The position numbers and the translations under genes were made by a program. The notes below the pieces were generated by a model. The model worked only from the letters and a program-made list of their open reading frames with translations, was not told the origin of the DNA and made no database searches. From positions 1 through 12,300 of the forward strand of contig JAUXCB010000012.1 in assembly GCA_030619095.1 (NCBI GenBank): a stretch of DNA of 12,300 nt, given 5' to 3'. The DNA is from Verrucomicrobiota bacterium. Lineage in GTDB: Bacteria > Verrucomicrobiota > Kiritimatiellia > Kiritimatiellales > Tichowtungiaceae. This document shows, one piece after another, positions 6,935 through 12,300 of this stretch. How positions within the stretch are numbered: position 1 is the stretch's first letter; the number at the start of each line of letters is the position of its first letter.

Positions 6935-8087
6935 TCGAATCGCCAGTCACGTGCGCGACATCCCGCGCTCAGGCATTCGCGACTTCTTCGATATAGTCAG
7001 CTCCCGTGACGACGTCATCAGTCTCGGCGTGGGTGAGCCGGACTTCGTCACGCCCTGGCATATTCGCGAGGCGGCGATTACCGCTCTTGAGCAGGGCGTC
7101 ACCAGTTATACCTCCAACCTGGGCCTGCCTGACCTGCGCAAAGAAATTTCCGGTTATGTTAAAAAAATCACCGGTATCGAATATTGTCCCGACACTGAAG
7201 TCCTCATTGCCGTCGGCGTTAGCGAAGCCATGGACCTTGCTATCCGTGCGTTGATTGAGCCTGGTGACGAAGTGCTCTACCACGAGCCCTGCTACGTCTC
7301 CTATAATCCTGTCATCACCTTTGCTCACGGCGTGCCCGTCAAAGTCGAGACCACCAAAGAAAACGACTTTAAGCTCACTCGCGATGCTCTGGAAAAAAAG
7401 GTCAGCAAAAAAACAAAAGTGCTGATGCTCAACTATCCGACCAATCCGACCGGGGCCACCCTGTCGCGCGAAGAGGTGAAAGACATCGCTGAATTTGCCA
7501 TGGAGCATGACCTCATCGTCCTCACCGACGAAATCTACGGCGAGCTCTCTTACGACCAGCCGCATACCAGCATCCTCTCCATCCCCGGCATGCGCGAACG
7601 CACGATTTACCTGCACGGGTTCTCCAAGGTCTGGGCCATGACCGGCTTCCGCCTCGGCTTCTCCTGCGCTCCACCCGAGCTCACCGAAGCCATGATGAAA
7701 ATCCATCAGTACACCATGCTTTGCGCCCCCATTCTCAGTCAAAAAGCCGCGCTCGAAGCACTTAAAAATCCGGAAGAGGACATTGCTGAAATGCGCGACA
7801 GTTACGCCGCGCGTCGCAATTACATGCATAGTGCTTTCGCCGAAATGGGCATCGACTGCTTCCTCCCCGGCGGCGCCTTCTACCTATTTCCACCCATTGG
7901 GAAGTTCGGCCTGAGTTCCTACGACTTCGCCATGAAGTTGCTCGAAGCAGAGGATGTCGCGGTTGTGCCCGGTACCGCCTTCGGTGCGTGTGGCGAAGGT
8001 TCGATTCGTTGCTGCTACGCCACCGCCCTCGACGACATCAAAGAAGCCATGATCCGCATCGCCCGTTTCGTCGGCAAACTGGGCTAA
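6903..8087 (+). CDS. PLP-dependent aminotransferase, class I/II (aspartate/aromatic type fold I)
   Basis: A 394-residue cytoplasmic aminotransferase of fold type I, normal length for the family. Motifs seen in order: SGIRDFFDI and LGVGEPDF near the N terminus, Y69 in VTSYTSNLG, N181 in NYPTNPTG, D209 and Y212 in TDEIYGEL, the PLP-lysine K242 in HGFSKVWAMTGFRLGF with R250, and the substrate carboxylate arginine R369 in GSIRCCYA. All catalytic positions are intact. The exact amino donor cannot be told from sequence. The relatives I recall with an SGIRDFF N terminus are annotated aspartate, aromatic or alanine aminotransferases. The start ATG 6903 lies inside the upstream Lrp gene and lacks a clear Shine-Dalgarno, consistent with translational coupling; GTG 6951 is a less likely alternative. 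The pairing with an Lrp-type regulator suggests local control by an amino acid. Confidence 0.92.
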   Translation: MKTTAPKSLRDRIASHVRDIPRSGIRDFFDIVSSRDDVISLGVGEPDFVTPWHIREAAITALEQGVTSYTSNLGLPDLRKEISGYVKKITGIEYCPDTEVLIAVGVSEAMDLAIRALIEPGDEVLYHEPCYVSYNPVITFAHGVPVKVETTKENDFKLTRDALEKKVSKKTKVLMLNYPTNPTGATLSREEVKDIAEFAMEHDLIVLTDEIYGELSYDQPHTSILSIPGMRERTIYLHGFSKVWAMTGFRLGFSCAPPELTEAMMKIHQYTMLCAPILSQKAALEALKNPEEDIAEMRDSYAARRNYMHSAFAEMGIDCFLPGGAFYLFPPIGKFGLSSYDFAMKLLEAEDVAVVPGTAFGACGEGSIRCCYATALDDIKEAMIRIARFVGKLG

Positions 8088-8169
8088 GCGCAAGACGGCT
8101 CACTCGGAGAGTTCGCCCCACCAATCAATCTAAAATTTTAAGGTAGGGCGACGCCTCCGGCGGAGCCGC

Positions 8170-8188
8170 TTTTCCAAACCTTGGAAAA
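8170..8188. repeat. Intergenic dyad TTTTCCA-N5-TGGAAAA, copy 2 (before EFR1 pseudogene)
   Basis: Perfect inverted arms TTTTCCA (8170-8176) and TGGAAAA (8182-8188) around AACCT; the stem extends inward to 8 bp with a 3-base loop. It sits 57 bases upstream of the ATG of the broken ferredoxin gene, the same distance as copy 1 lies before ptsP. Just upstream are a TAAAATTTTA palindrome (8131-8140) and a GC-rich CTCC-GGC-GGAG hairpin (8155-8165). Confidence 0.62.
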
Positions 8189-8190
8189 TC

Positions 8191-8216
8191 ATTCGTGTCA
8201 ATTCGTGTTATTCGTG
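8191..8216 (+). repeat. Three direct copies of ATTCGTG
   Basis: ATTCGTG occurs at 8191-8197, 8201-8207 and 8210-8216, so at 10- and 9-base steps, about one helical turn. It starts two bases after dyad copy 2 and ends 28 bases before the pseudogene ATG. The phase would suit binding of a protein on one DNA face, but similar strings are, from memory, scattered widely in intergenic DNA of this bacterial group, so they may be repeat-element debris. Confidence 0.6.
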
Positions 8217-8244
8217 ATCAACTTCTTTTTTAGGAGAACAAACG

Positions 8245-8864
8245 ATGAGCGCAAAAATCTACTGGTTTTCGGGGACGGGGAATTCGCTGGCGGTGGCCAG
8301 GGCGCTGGCGGAGAAACTGCCGGATGCAGAACTGATCCCGATTGCCGAGGCGGTGAACCATCCGCCGCAAGCCGCAGATGTCATTGGAATCGTTTGCCCG
8401 GTCTATGCGTGGGGCCCGAAAACTTTCCGCCGCTTGGTTCGGTCCCCGAACCCGAAAAGCAGACGGAGATCAACGAAGAGGCCGACGAAAAAATCGCGCA
8501 GATCGCCGACGAGTTGCAGTCGTTCCCGCGTGGGCATTATGAAGTGGCGGGCGGAATCTGGCGACTTTTCAGCAAAATCATGTACCCCGGTTTTCGTTTC
8601 TTTTTGCGTCACCGCGCCGACCGCTTTTTCCGCGCGGACAGCAAATGCAACGGATGCGGTCTTTGCGCCGAAGTCTGTCCGGTGGGCGATATTGAGATGA
8701 TCGACGGGCTTCCGAAATGGAAGGGCCGCTGCGAACAGTGCTACGCCTGCTTCCACTGGTGCCCGCAGCAGGCGATTCAATATGGCCGCTCCGCCCGCGT
8801 CCGCCGCTATCACCATCCCCGAACCTCCTCCGCCGACTTCCATTGCCAGAAGCTTGGATCTTAA
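8245..8864 (+). pseudogene. EFR1-family flavodoxin/ferredoxin protein, broken by an internal deletion with frame change
   Basis: The gene begins at ATG 8245 after AGGAG (8232-8236) with a flavodoxin-like start: KIYWFSGTGNSLAVARALAE (FMN phosphate loop SGTGNS) and VIGIVCPVYAWGP (to about 8418). In this frame the protein then turns into arginine-rich nonsense. In the frame two bases later the family sequence resumes with ENFPPLGSVPEPEKQTEINE (from about 8418) and runs to TAA 8862-8864. That part includes two intact 4Fe-4S motifs of the form CxxCxxCxxxCP, the first starting at Cys codon 8646 and the second at 8730, and the usual closing RYHHP. The roughly 50-60 residues that normally lie between WG and PENYPP are missing, so the lesion is a deletion whose length is not a multiple of three. 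Working relatives are electron-transfer proteins of unknown partner. A functional ferredoxin-only product has no evident start. Confidence 0.75.
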
Positions 8865-8871
8865 TCCGATA

Positions 8872-8960
8872 AATCTGCGTAATCGAGCGAAGCGGGCGGA
8901 TGAAAATTGATCCAGAATAGGGGTGAGTTTGTCCGCAGATTACGCAGATTGCGCAGATTA
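8872..8960. repeat. 13-bp inverted repeat overlapping a 3 x 9-bp tandem repeat
   Basis: AATCTGCGTAATC (8872-8884) is the exact reverse complement of GATTACGCAGATT (8938-8950). The right arm lies inside three tandem 9-base units, CGCAGATTA, CGCAGATTG, CGCAGATTA (8934-8960). The loop is 53 bases. The element starts eight bases after the stop of the EFR1 pseudogene and ends where dyad copy 3 begins. A REP-like intergenic repeat is the likeliest explanation. It is too short and loop-rich for a classical terminator, and the units are not CRISPR repeats. Confidence 0.7.
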
Positions 8961-8979
8961 TTTTTCAAACATTGGAAAA
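8961..8979. repeat. Intergenic dyad TTTTCCA-N5-TGGAAAA, copy 3, one mismatch (purH leader)
   Basis: Left arm TTTTTCA (8961-8967), spacer AACAT, right arm TGGAAAA (8973-8979). One C-to-T change from the left-arm consensus leaves a G-T wobble in RNA. It follows the CGCAGATTA tandem repeat directly and lies 65 bases before the purH ATG. Confidence 0.55.
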
Positions 8980-9044
8980 GTTGTTCCGGCGGCTCAAATT
9001 TCATGGTTAAATCCATTCTTCATTTTAAGGAAAGGACTGGATTC

Positions 9045-10658
9045 ATGAGCAAAATAACGCGGGCGCTGCTGAGCGTCTCAGATAAGACCGGAGTTGTTGA
9101 ATTTGCCAACGCGCTGACGGAACGCGGGGTCGAACTGCTTTCCACCGGCGGAACCGCCAAGGCTCTGCGCGACGCGGGCATCGCCGTGAAGGATGTTTCC
9201 GAGTTCACCGGATTTCCGGAAATGCTCGACGGGCGTGTCAAAACGCTCACGCCGCAGGTGCACGCCGGACTGCTCCACCTTCGCGATAGCGAAGAACACA
9301 TGAGCACCATGAAAGAGCACGGGCTCGAGCCAATCGACCTCGTTTGCGTAAATCTTTACCCCTTCGAAGCCACCATCGTCCATCCCGACGTCACGCTTCC
9401 CGAAGCGATCGAACAGATCGATATCGGCGGCCCGACCATGATCCGCTCGGCCGCCAAAAATATGAAATTCGTTACCGTCGTCACTGATCCGGCTGACTAC
9501 GTCCGTGTGCTCGAGTCCATGGATGCCAACGGCGGCGACACCACCGAAGAATTCCGTTTTGAGCTCGGACAGAAGGTCTTCGCGCGCGTCGCGGAGTATA
9601 ACGCCGCCATCGCCGGCTATCTGGCCGACAAGGTGGCCGGCGATGCGCCGAAGCCTTTTGTGAAGGCCTGCTCGAACGGCACCGAACTTCGGTACGGCGA
9701 AAACTCGCACCAGAAGGCCTGGCTCTATCCCGATGCGGCCGCCACCGAAGCCTGCATCGCGCAGACCGACGTGCTGCACGGCAAAGAGATGAGCTACAAC
9801 AACTATGTCGACGGCGAGGGTGCGCTCGAAGCCGTCAAGGATCTTTCCGGCAAGCCCGGCGTCTCTGTGATTAAGCACACCAACCCCTGCGGCTACGCGA
9901 CCGGTGAAACCCTCGCCGAAGCCTTCGAAGCGGCATGGAGCGGCGACCCCGTCTCCGCATTCGGTTCCGTCATCGCGGTCACACAGACCGTGGATCTGGC
10001 GACCGCCGAGCGGTTGAAGGGCCGCTTCATCGAAGCACTGATCGCACCCGATTTTGATGCGGACGCGCTTGAATTCCTGAAGGCCAAAAGCAAAAATATC
10101 CGCCTTCTCAAACTCAACGCGCCGATGGCTAAAGCCGGGCCGCGCAAAATGATCAAAGACATCAACGGTGGAATTCCCGTGCAGGATGTCGACACCCGCC
10201 TAATCGCTGAATGGACGGTGCCGACGACGACCCCCTTCGATGAATCCAAGAAGGCGCTGGCCGAGTTCGGAATCGCTGCCGCCAAGCACACCAAGTCCAA
10301 TGCCATCATGATTGTGCAGGAGTATAAAGCGGGCCAGTTCCGTGTGCTCGGCATGGGGGCCGGACAGCCTAATCGTGTGGATGCGCTTCGCAAGCTTTCG
10401 ATTACCAAGGCGGTGGAAAATCTGAAGACGGAAAATCCGGATATCAGCGAGGAAAAAATCGCCGGCATCATCGGCGACTGCGTCTTTGTTTCCGAGGCAT
10501 TCTTCCCGTTTGCTGACAGCATCGACGAAGCCCACTCCGTCGGCGCGAAATATATTGTTCAGCCCGGTGGATCGATTCGCGATGACGAAGTGATTGAGGC
10601 CTGCGATACATACGGCATCGCCATGGCACTCACCGCCATGAGGCACTTTAAGCATTGA
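9045..10658 (+). CDS. purH: Bifunctional AICAR formyltransferase / IMP cyclohydrolase
   Basis: A 537-residue cytoplasmic enzyme for the last two steps of de novo IMP synthesis: formyl transfer from 10-formyltetrahydrofolate to AICAR, then ring closure of FAICAR. Residues 1-200 are the MGS-like cyclohydrolase domain: LLSVSDKTG (K14), STGGTAKAL, LDGRVKTLTP (K66), CVNLYPF, IDIGGPTMIRSAAKN. Residues 205-537 are the transformylase: LRYGENSHQKA, the catalytic K278-H279 in VIKHTNPCG, DPVSAFGSVIA, MGAGQPNRVDA, and the closing FFPFADSID, QPGGSIRDDEVI, and MRHFKH at the C terminus. ATG 9045 is preferred over upstream in-frame codons because AAGGAAAGG (9027-9035) precedes it at good distance and the protein begins as PurH proteins do. 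Length is normal for the family. It stands alone; no other purine gene is in the window. Confidence 0.96.
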   Translation: MSKITRALLSVSDKTGVVEFANALTERGVELLSTGGTAKALRDAGIAVKDVSEFTGFPEMLDGRVKTLTPQVHAGLLHLRDSEEHMSTMKEHGLEPIDLVCVNLYPFEATIVHPDVTLPEAIEQIDIGGPTMIRSAAKNMKFVTVVTDPADYVRVLESMDANGGDTTEEFRFELGQKVFARVAEYNAAIAGYLADKVAGDAPKPFVKACSNGTELRYGENSHQKAWLYPDAAATEACIAQTDVLHGKEMSYNNYVDGEGALEAVKDLSGKPGVSVIKHTNPCGYATGETLAEAFEAAWSGDPVSAFGSVIAVTQTVDLATAERLKGRFIEALIAPDFDADALEFLKAKSKNIRLLKLNAPMAKAGPRKMIKDINGGIPVQDVDTRLIAEWTVPTTTPFDESKKALAEFGIAAAKHTKSNAIMIVQEYKAGQFRVLGMGAGQPNRVDALRKLSITKAVENLKTENPDISEEKIAGIIGDCVFVSEAFFPFADSIDEAHSVGAKYIVQPGGSIRDDEVIEACDTYGIAMALTAMRHFKH

Positions 10659-10701
10659 TATCGGCCGAGTTTCGCCGCATCCTTTTTCTGCCAGATGCCG
10701 C

Positions 10702-10729
10702 TTGACCATTTCGGGGGCTGTTTTATCGT
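10702..10729 (+). promoter_or_regulatory. Sigma-70-like promoter candidate for the membrane protein gene
   Basis: TTGACC (10702-10707, five of six matches to TTGACA) and TATCGT (10724-10729, four of six to TATAAT) are separated by 16 bases, in the 97-nt gap after purH. It would start transcription about 20 bases before the ATG at 10756, which fits a separate transcript for the next gene. It is a pattern match only. Confidence 0.35.
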
Positions 10730-10755
10730 TCTGTTTAAACAAAGGAGATTGGGTT

Positions 10756-11493
10756 ATGAGTACAGGAACATTTGATATTGGTATCTGTTTTAAAAAGGCA
10801 TTCGAGGTCTATAAGAAAAATCTGGGGCTGTTGATTGGAGCCTCTCTTGTGGGATCTCTTCTGATCTCTCTAACCGCTGGGATTCTAGCCGGACCCATTT
10901 TGGCAGGATTGATGGTGTTGGTTCTCAAGCTAGTGGACGAAAAAGATGATGCGGAGTTTTCAGATCTTTTCGGACGGTTTGATTTGTTCGCAACTACCTT
11001 TCTTCTCTGCCTCGCATGGGGGGCGGCATTTTATGCAGCGAGTCTGATTCTTAGCCCTATCCCGTTTCTTGGAACGTTGGCTGTCATTGTTTTAAGCGGG
11101 GCTTTTTCTGTCTTCCTTCTTTTTGCAATTATGCAGGTTGTGGAGCAGCAGCAGGGGTTTCAGGCGGCCTGCAAGTCGGCGTTTGAACTACTGAAAAAAG
11201 ATCTCTGGATGTTAATCGCCTACGGTATTCTCGCATCGCTTGCCGCCGGTGTGGGAGCACTTGCCTGCGGCATCGGAATCATTCTTACCATGCCGATCCT
11301 TTATGTGCTGATGGCCGTGGCCTATCGTCACTGCGCGGTAACGGGTTCTGAAGAATCTAGTGTGGATGCCCCGGTTGAAATGGACGTAAAAACAGCGGAG
11401 CCGGTGGTTGAAGAGGCATCTATCGTACCCGATGAGGCACCGGAAGAGGAATCTCCGGAAGAGGAATCCCCCGTAGAGCCGAAAGCGGAGTAG
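10756..11493 (+). CDS. Polytopic membrane protein of unknown function with internal duplication and acidic C-terminal tail
   Basis: A 245-residue inner-membrane protein that I do not recognise with certainty. Start ATG 10756 follows AAAGGAG (10741-10747). Hydrophobic segments lie at about 23-58 (probably two helices), 76-100, 105-128, and 151-190 (probably two helices). No signal peptide is evident. Residues 11-60 (CFKKAFEVYKKNLGLLIGAS and following) resemble residues 138-190 (ACKSAFELLKKDLWMLIAYG and following): each has an amphipathic basic helix leading into a Gly/Ala/Leu-rich helical pair, so the protein appears to be two related halves. Residues 197-245 are a soluble tail rich in Glu and Pro with EESPE repeats. 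It resembles conserved hypothetical integral-membrane families in which an AFE-x-x-KK-(N/D)L helix precedes the first membrane pass; no reaction can be assigned. It is probably monocistronic: a promoter candidate precedes it and a strong terminator follows. Confidence 0.85.
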   Translation: MSTGTFDIGICFKKAFEVYKKNLGLLIGASLVGSLLISLTAGILAGPILAGLMVLVLKLVDEKDDAEFSDLFGRFDLFATTFLLCLAWGAAFYAASLILSPIPFLGTLAVIVLSGAFSVFLLFAIMQVVEQQQGFQAACKSAFELLKKDLWMLIAYGILASLAAGVGALACGIGIILTMPILYVLMAVAYRHCAVTGSEESSVDAPVEMDVKTAEPVVEEASIVPDEAPEEESPEEESPVEPKAE

Positions 11494-11516
11494 AGAGGGG
11501 TTGATCCTGCCGGGGT

Positions 11517-11555
11517 AAATCCAGATTGACGATCGTCAATCTGGATTTGCTTTTT
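11517..11555 (+). terminator. Strong intrinsic terminator with a perfect 32-base palindrome
   Basis: AAATCCAGATTGAC (11517-11530), GATC (11531-11534), GTCAATCTGGATTT (11535-11548) form a perfect 14-bp stem with a four-base loop that is itself palindromic. GC then TTTTT (11551-11555) follows. It begins 23 bases after the stop of the membrane protein gene and isolates the downstream SDR gene from it. The stem starts with AAA on its left side, but no long A-run precedes it, so termination in the reverse direction would be weaker. Confidence 0.88.
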
Positions 11556-11574
11556 GCGGGATGCGTCAAACTCA

Positions 11575-11631
11575 GTTTCCGCTGATCGGAAAACCCCTCT
11601 GTTTGGATCATGGATCCGTGGTAGGGTTTTC
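11575..11631. promoter_or_regulatory. Overlapping dyads upstream of the SDR gene, including a diverged copy 4 of the TTTTCCA dyad
   Basis: First dyad: GTTTCCG (11575-11581), CTGAT, CGGAAAA (11587-11593). It has the same 7-5-7 layout as the three TTTTCCA-N5-TGGAAAA copies, with the inner A/T pair changed to G/C together on both arms. Second: GAAAACCC (11589-11596) and GGGTTTTC (11624-11631). Almost concentric with the second: GGATC (11605-11609), ATG, GATCC (11613-11617). The set lies 30-86 bases before the SDR start. An operator or a leader hairpin is possible. I see no convincing -35/-10 pair here. Confidence 0.45.
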
Positions 11632-11660
11632 TCGGTGATTTAAAATAACTGGAGATGGAG

Positions 11661-12300
11661 ATGAGACAACGAACCGTTTTGGTGACAGGTGCGACGCGCG
11701 GGATCGGGCGTGAGCTGGTGAAGCAGCTTCGTGCCGAGGGCTTGCCCGTGTTCGCCACAGGACGCAGCCAGCCATTGCTGGAAACCCTGAAGACAGAGAC
11801 GGGGTGCCTGGGCGCGGCGGCGGATTTGTCGGATCCGGCGCAGGTGGTTGAGATGTATCGGCAGGCGGCGGATGCGTTGGGGTCGGTGGACATTCTCGTG
11901 AATAATGCCGGGCTCAACCATCGCAAGGCACCGGTTTCGGAAATCGATCTGGCCGATTGGGAGCTGCAATACGCTGTGAATCTGCGTGCGCCCATGCTGT
12001 TGAGCCGCGAGGCTCTGCGCGATATGGCCGGGCGCAAGAGCGGGCATATCGTGAACGTGATCAGCACCATCGCCAAAACATCGTCTGCCAACTATGCAAT
12101 CTACAGCACCATGAAATATGGCTTGATGGGCTTTACAAAATGCCTCATCAAGGAAGGGCAGGCGGTCCATGTGAAGGTGACGGCGGTTTATCCCGGAGGG
12201 ACCGACACCGATTTCCGACCGGAAGAGCGGCCTGAATATCTAACCGCCGAATCTGCCGCCAAAATGATCACGCAGTGCATCATGGCACCGGAGGATGTGG
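11661..12300 (+). CDS. Classical short-chain dehydrogenase/reductase (3' end outside window)
   Basis: The first 213 codons of an NAD(P)-dependent oxidoreductase of the classical SDR family, still open at the window edge. The Rossmann fold is shown by TGATRGIG (9-16, glycine-rich cofactor loop), D55 in AAADLSDP, and NNAG (81-84). The catalytic tetrad is complete: N107 (AVNLRAP), S135 (VNVISTIAK), Y148 and K152 (YSTMK). The YPGGTDTDF segment (177-185) is the usual loop after strand 6. R14 in the cofactor loop and R35 after strand 2 would favour NADP(H), which is inference. Most classical SDRs have about 240-260 residues, so perhaps 30-45 are missing. GGAG (11651-11654) six bases upstream supports ATG 11661. 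The substrate cannot be told; 3-oxoacyl-ACP reductase-like and sugar or alcohol dehydrogenase roles are both open. It forms a separate unit behind the terminator. Confidence 0.9.
   Translation, partial: MRQRTVLVTGATRGIGRELVKQLRAEGLPVFATGRSQPLLETLKTETGCLGAAADLSDPAQVVEMYRQAADALGSVDILVNNAGLNHRKAPVSEIDLADWELQYAVNLRAPMLLSREALRDMAGRKSGHIVNVISTIAKTSSANYAIYSTMKYGLMGFTKCLIKEGQAVHVKVTAVYPGGTDTDFRPEERPEYLTAESAAKMITQCIMAPEDV

Noticed and set aside
6969..7829. 286-codon minus-strand frame opposite the aminotransferase
   Set aside because: Shadow frame: the plus strand carries all catalytic motifs of the aminotransferase over the same span.
8181..8244. Upstream part of the frame that carries the ferredoxin half, as an alternative gene start
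   Set aside because: It reads through repeat DNA without protein-like sequence; the true flavodoxin start with AGGAG is at 8245 in another frame.
8934..8960. Three tandem 9-base units considered as a CRISPR remnant
   Set aside because: The units are contiguous with no spacers and far shorter than CRISPR repeats, and no cas gene is present.
9078..9878. 266-codon minus-strand frame opposite purH
   Set aside because: Shadow frame rich in Asp, Gly, His and Val from reversed codons; purH is complete on the other strand.

Overview
The window looks like a chromosomal segment from a bacterium of the Planctomycetes-Verrucomicrobia-Chlamydiae group, most likely Kiritimatiellota or a close relative. 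This is an inference. It rests on the mix of genes (uronate isomerase, PtsP, Lrp-linked aminotransferase, an EFR1-type flavodoxin/ferredoxin) and on the intergenic sequence style: TTTTCCA-N5-TGGAAAA dyads, ATTCGTG triplets and CGCAGATTA tandem repeats, which I associate from memory with such genomes. No rRNA, tRNA, CRISPR array, prophage or complete insertion sequence was seen. Most genes are single transcription units with their own ribosome binding sites.

Layout from left to right. At 1-239 is the C-terminal end of a uronate isomerase gene (uxaC). It is followed by a decayed, frameshifted fragment of an ISL3-family transposase (about 260-462, minus strand). At 472-3780 on the minus strand is the most striking gene: one uninterrupted 1102-residue protein joining a 2-oxoacid dehydrogenase E1 alpha domain, an E1 beta domain, a lipoyl domain and a complete ketoacyl-ACP synthase III (FabH-like) domain, with no E2 acyltransferase core. 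Divergent from it, after a 249-nt spacer, is ptsP (4030-6276), the GAF-domain enzyme I of the nitrogen phosphotransferase system. A 178-nt spacer leads to a translationally overlapping pair: an Lrp/AsnC regulator (6455-6934) and a class I/II aminotransferase (6903-8087).

From 8088 to 9044 lies a broken EFR1-family ferredoxin gene (8245-8864), whose flavodoxin half has lost a frame-changing internal segment. It sits between two intergenic stretches rich in small repeats. Then come purH (9045-10658, the last two steps of IMP synthesis), an unrecognised polytopic membrane protein with an internal duplication and an acidic tail (10756-11493), a strong palindromic terminator (11517-11555), and the first 213 codons of a classical short-chain dehydrogenase/reductase that runs off the window (11661-12300).

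The genes do not form one pathway. The best candidate for an undescribed system is the E1-lipoyl-KAS III fusion. Its architecture suggests that a 2-oxo acid is oxidatively decarboxylated onto a lipoyl arm and the acyl group is handed directly to a ketosynthase to start a fatty-acid or polyketide-like chain, bypassing a separate E2 and free acyl-CoA. The second item of interest is a family of four intergenic dyads with constant arm spacing, three closely matching and one diverged.
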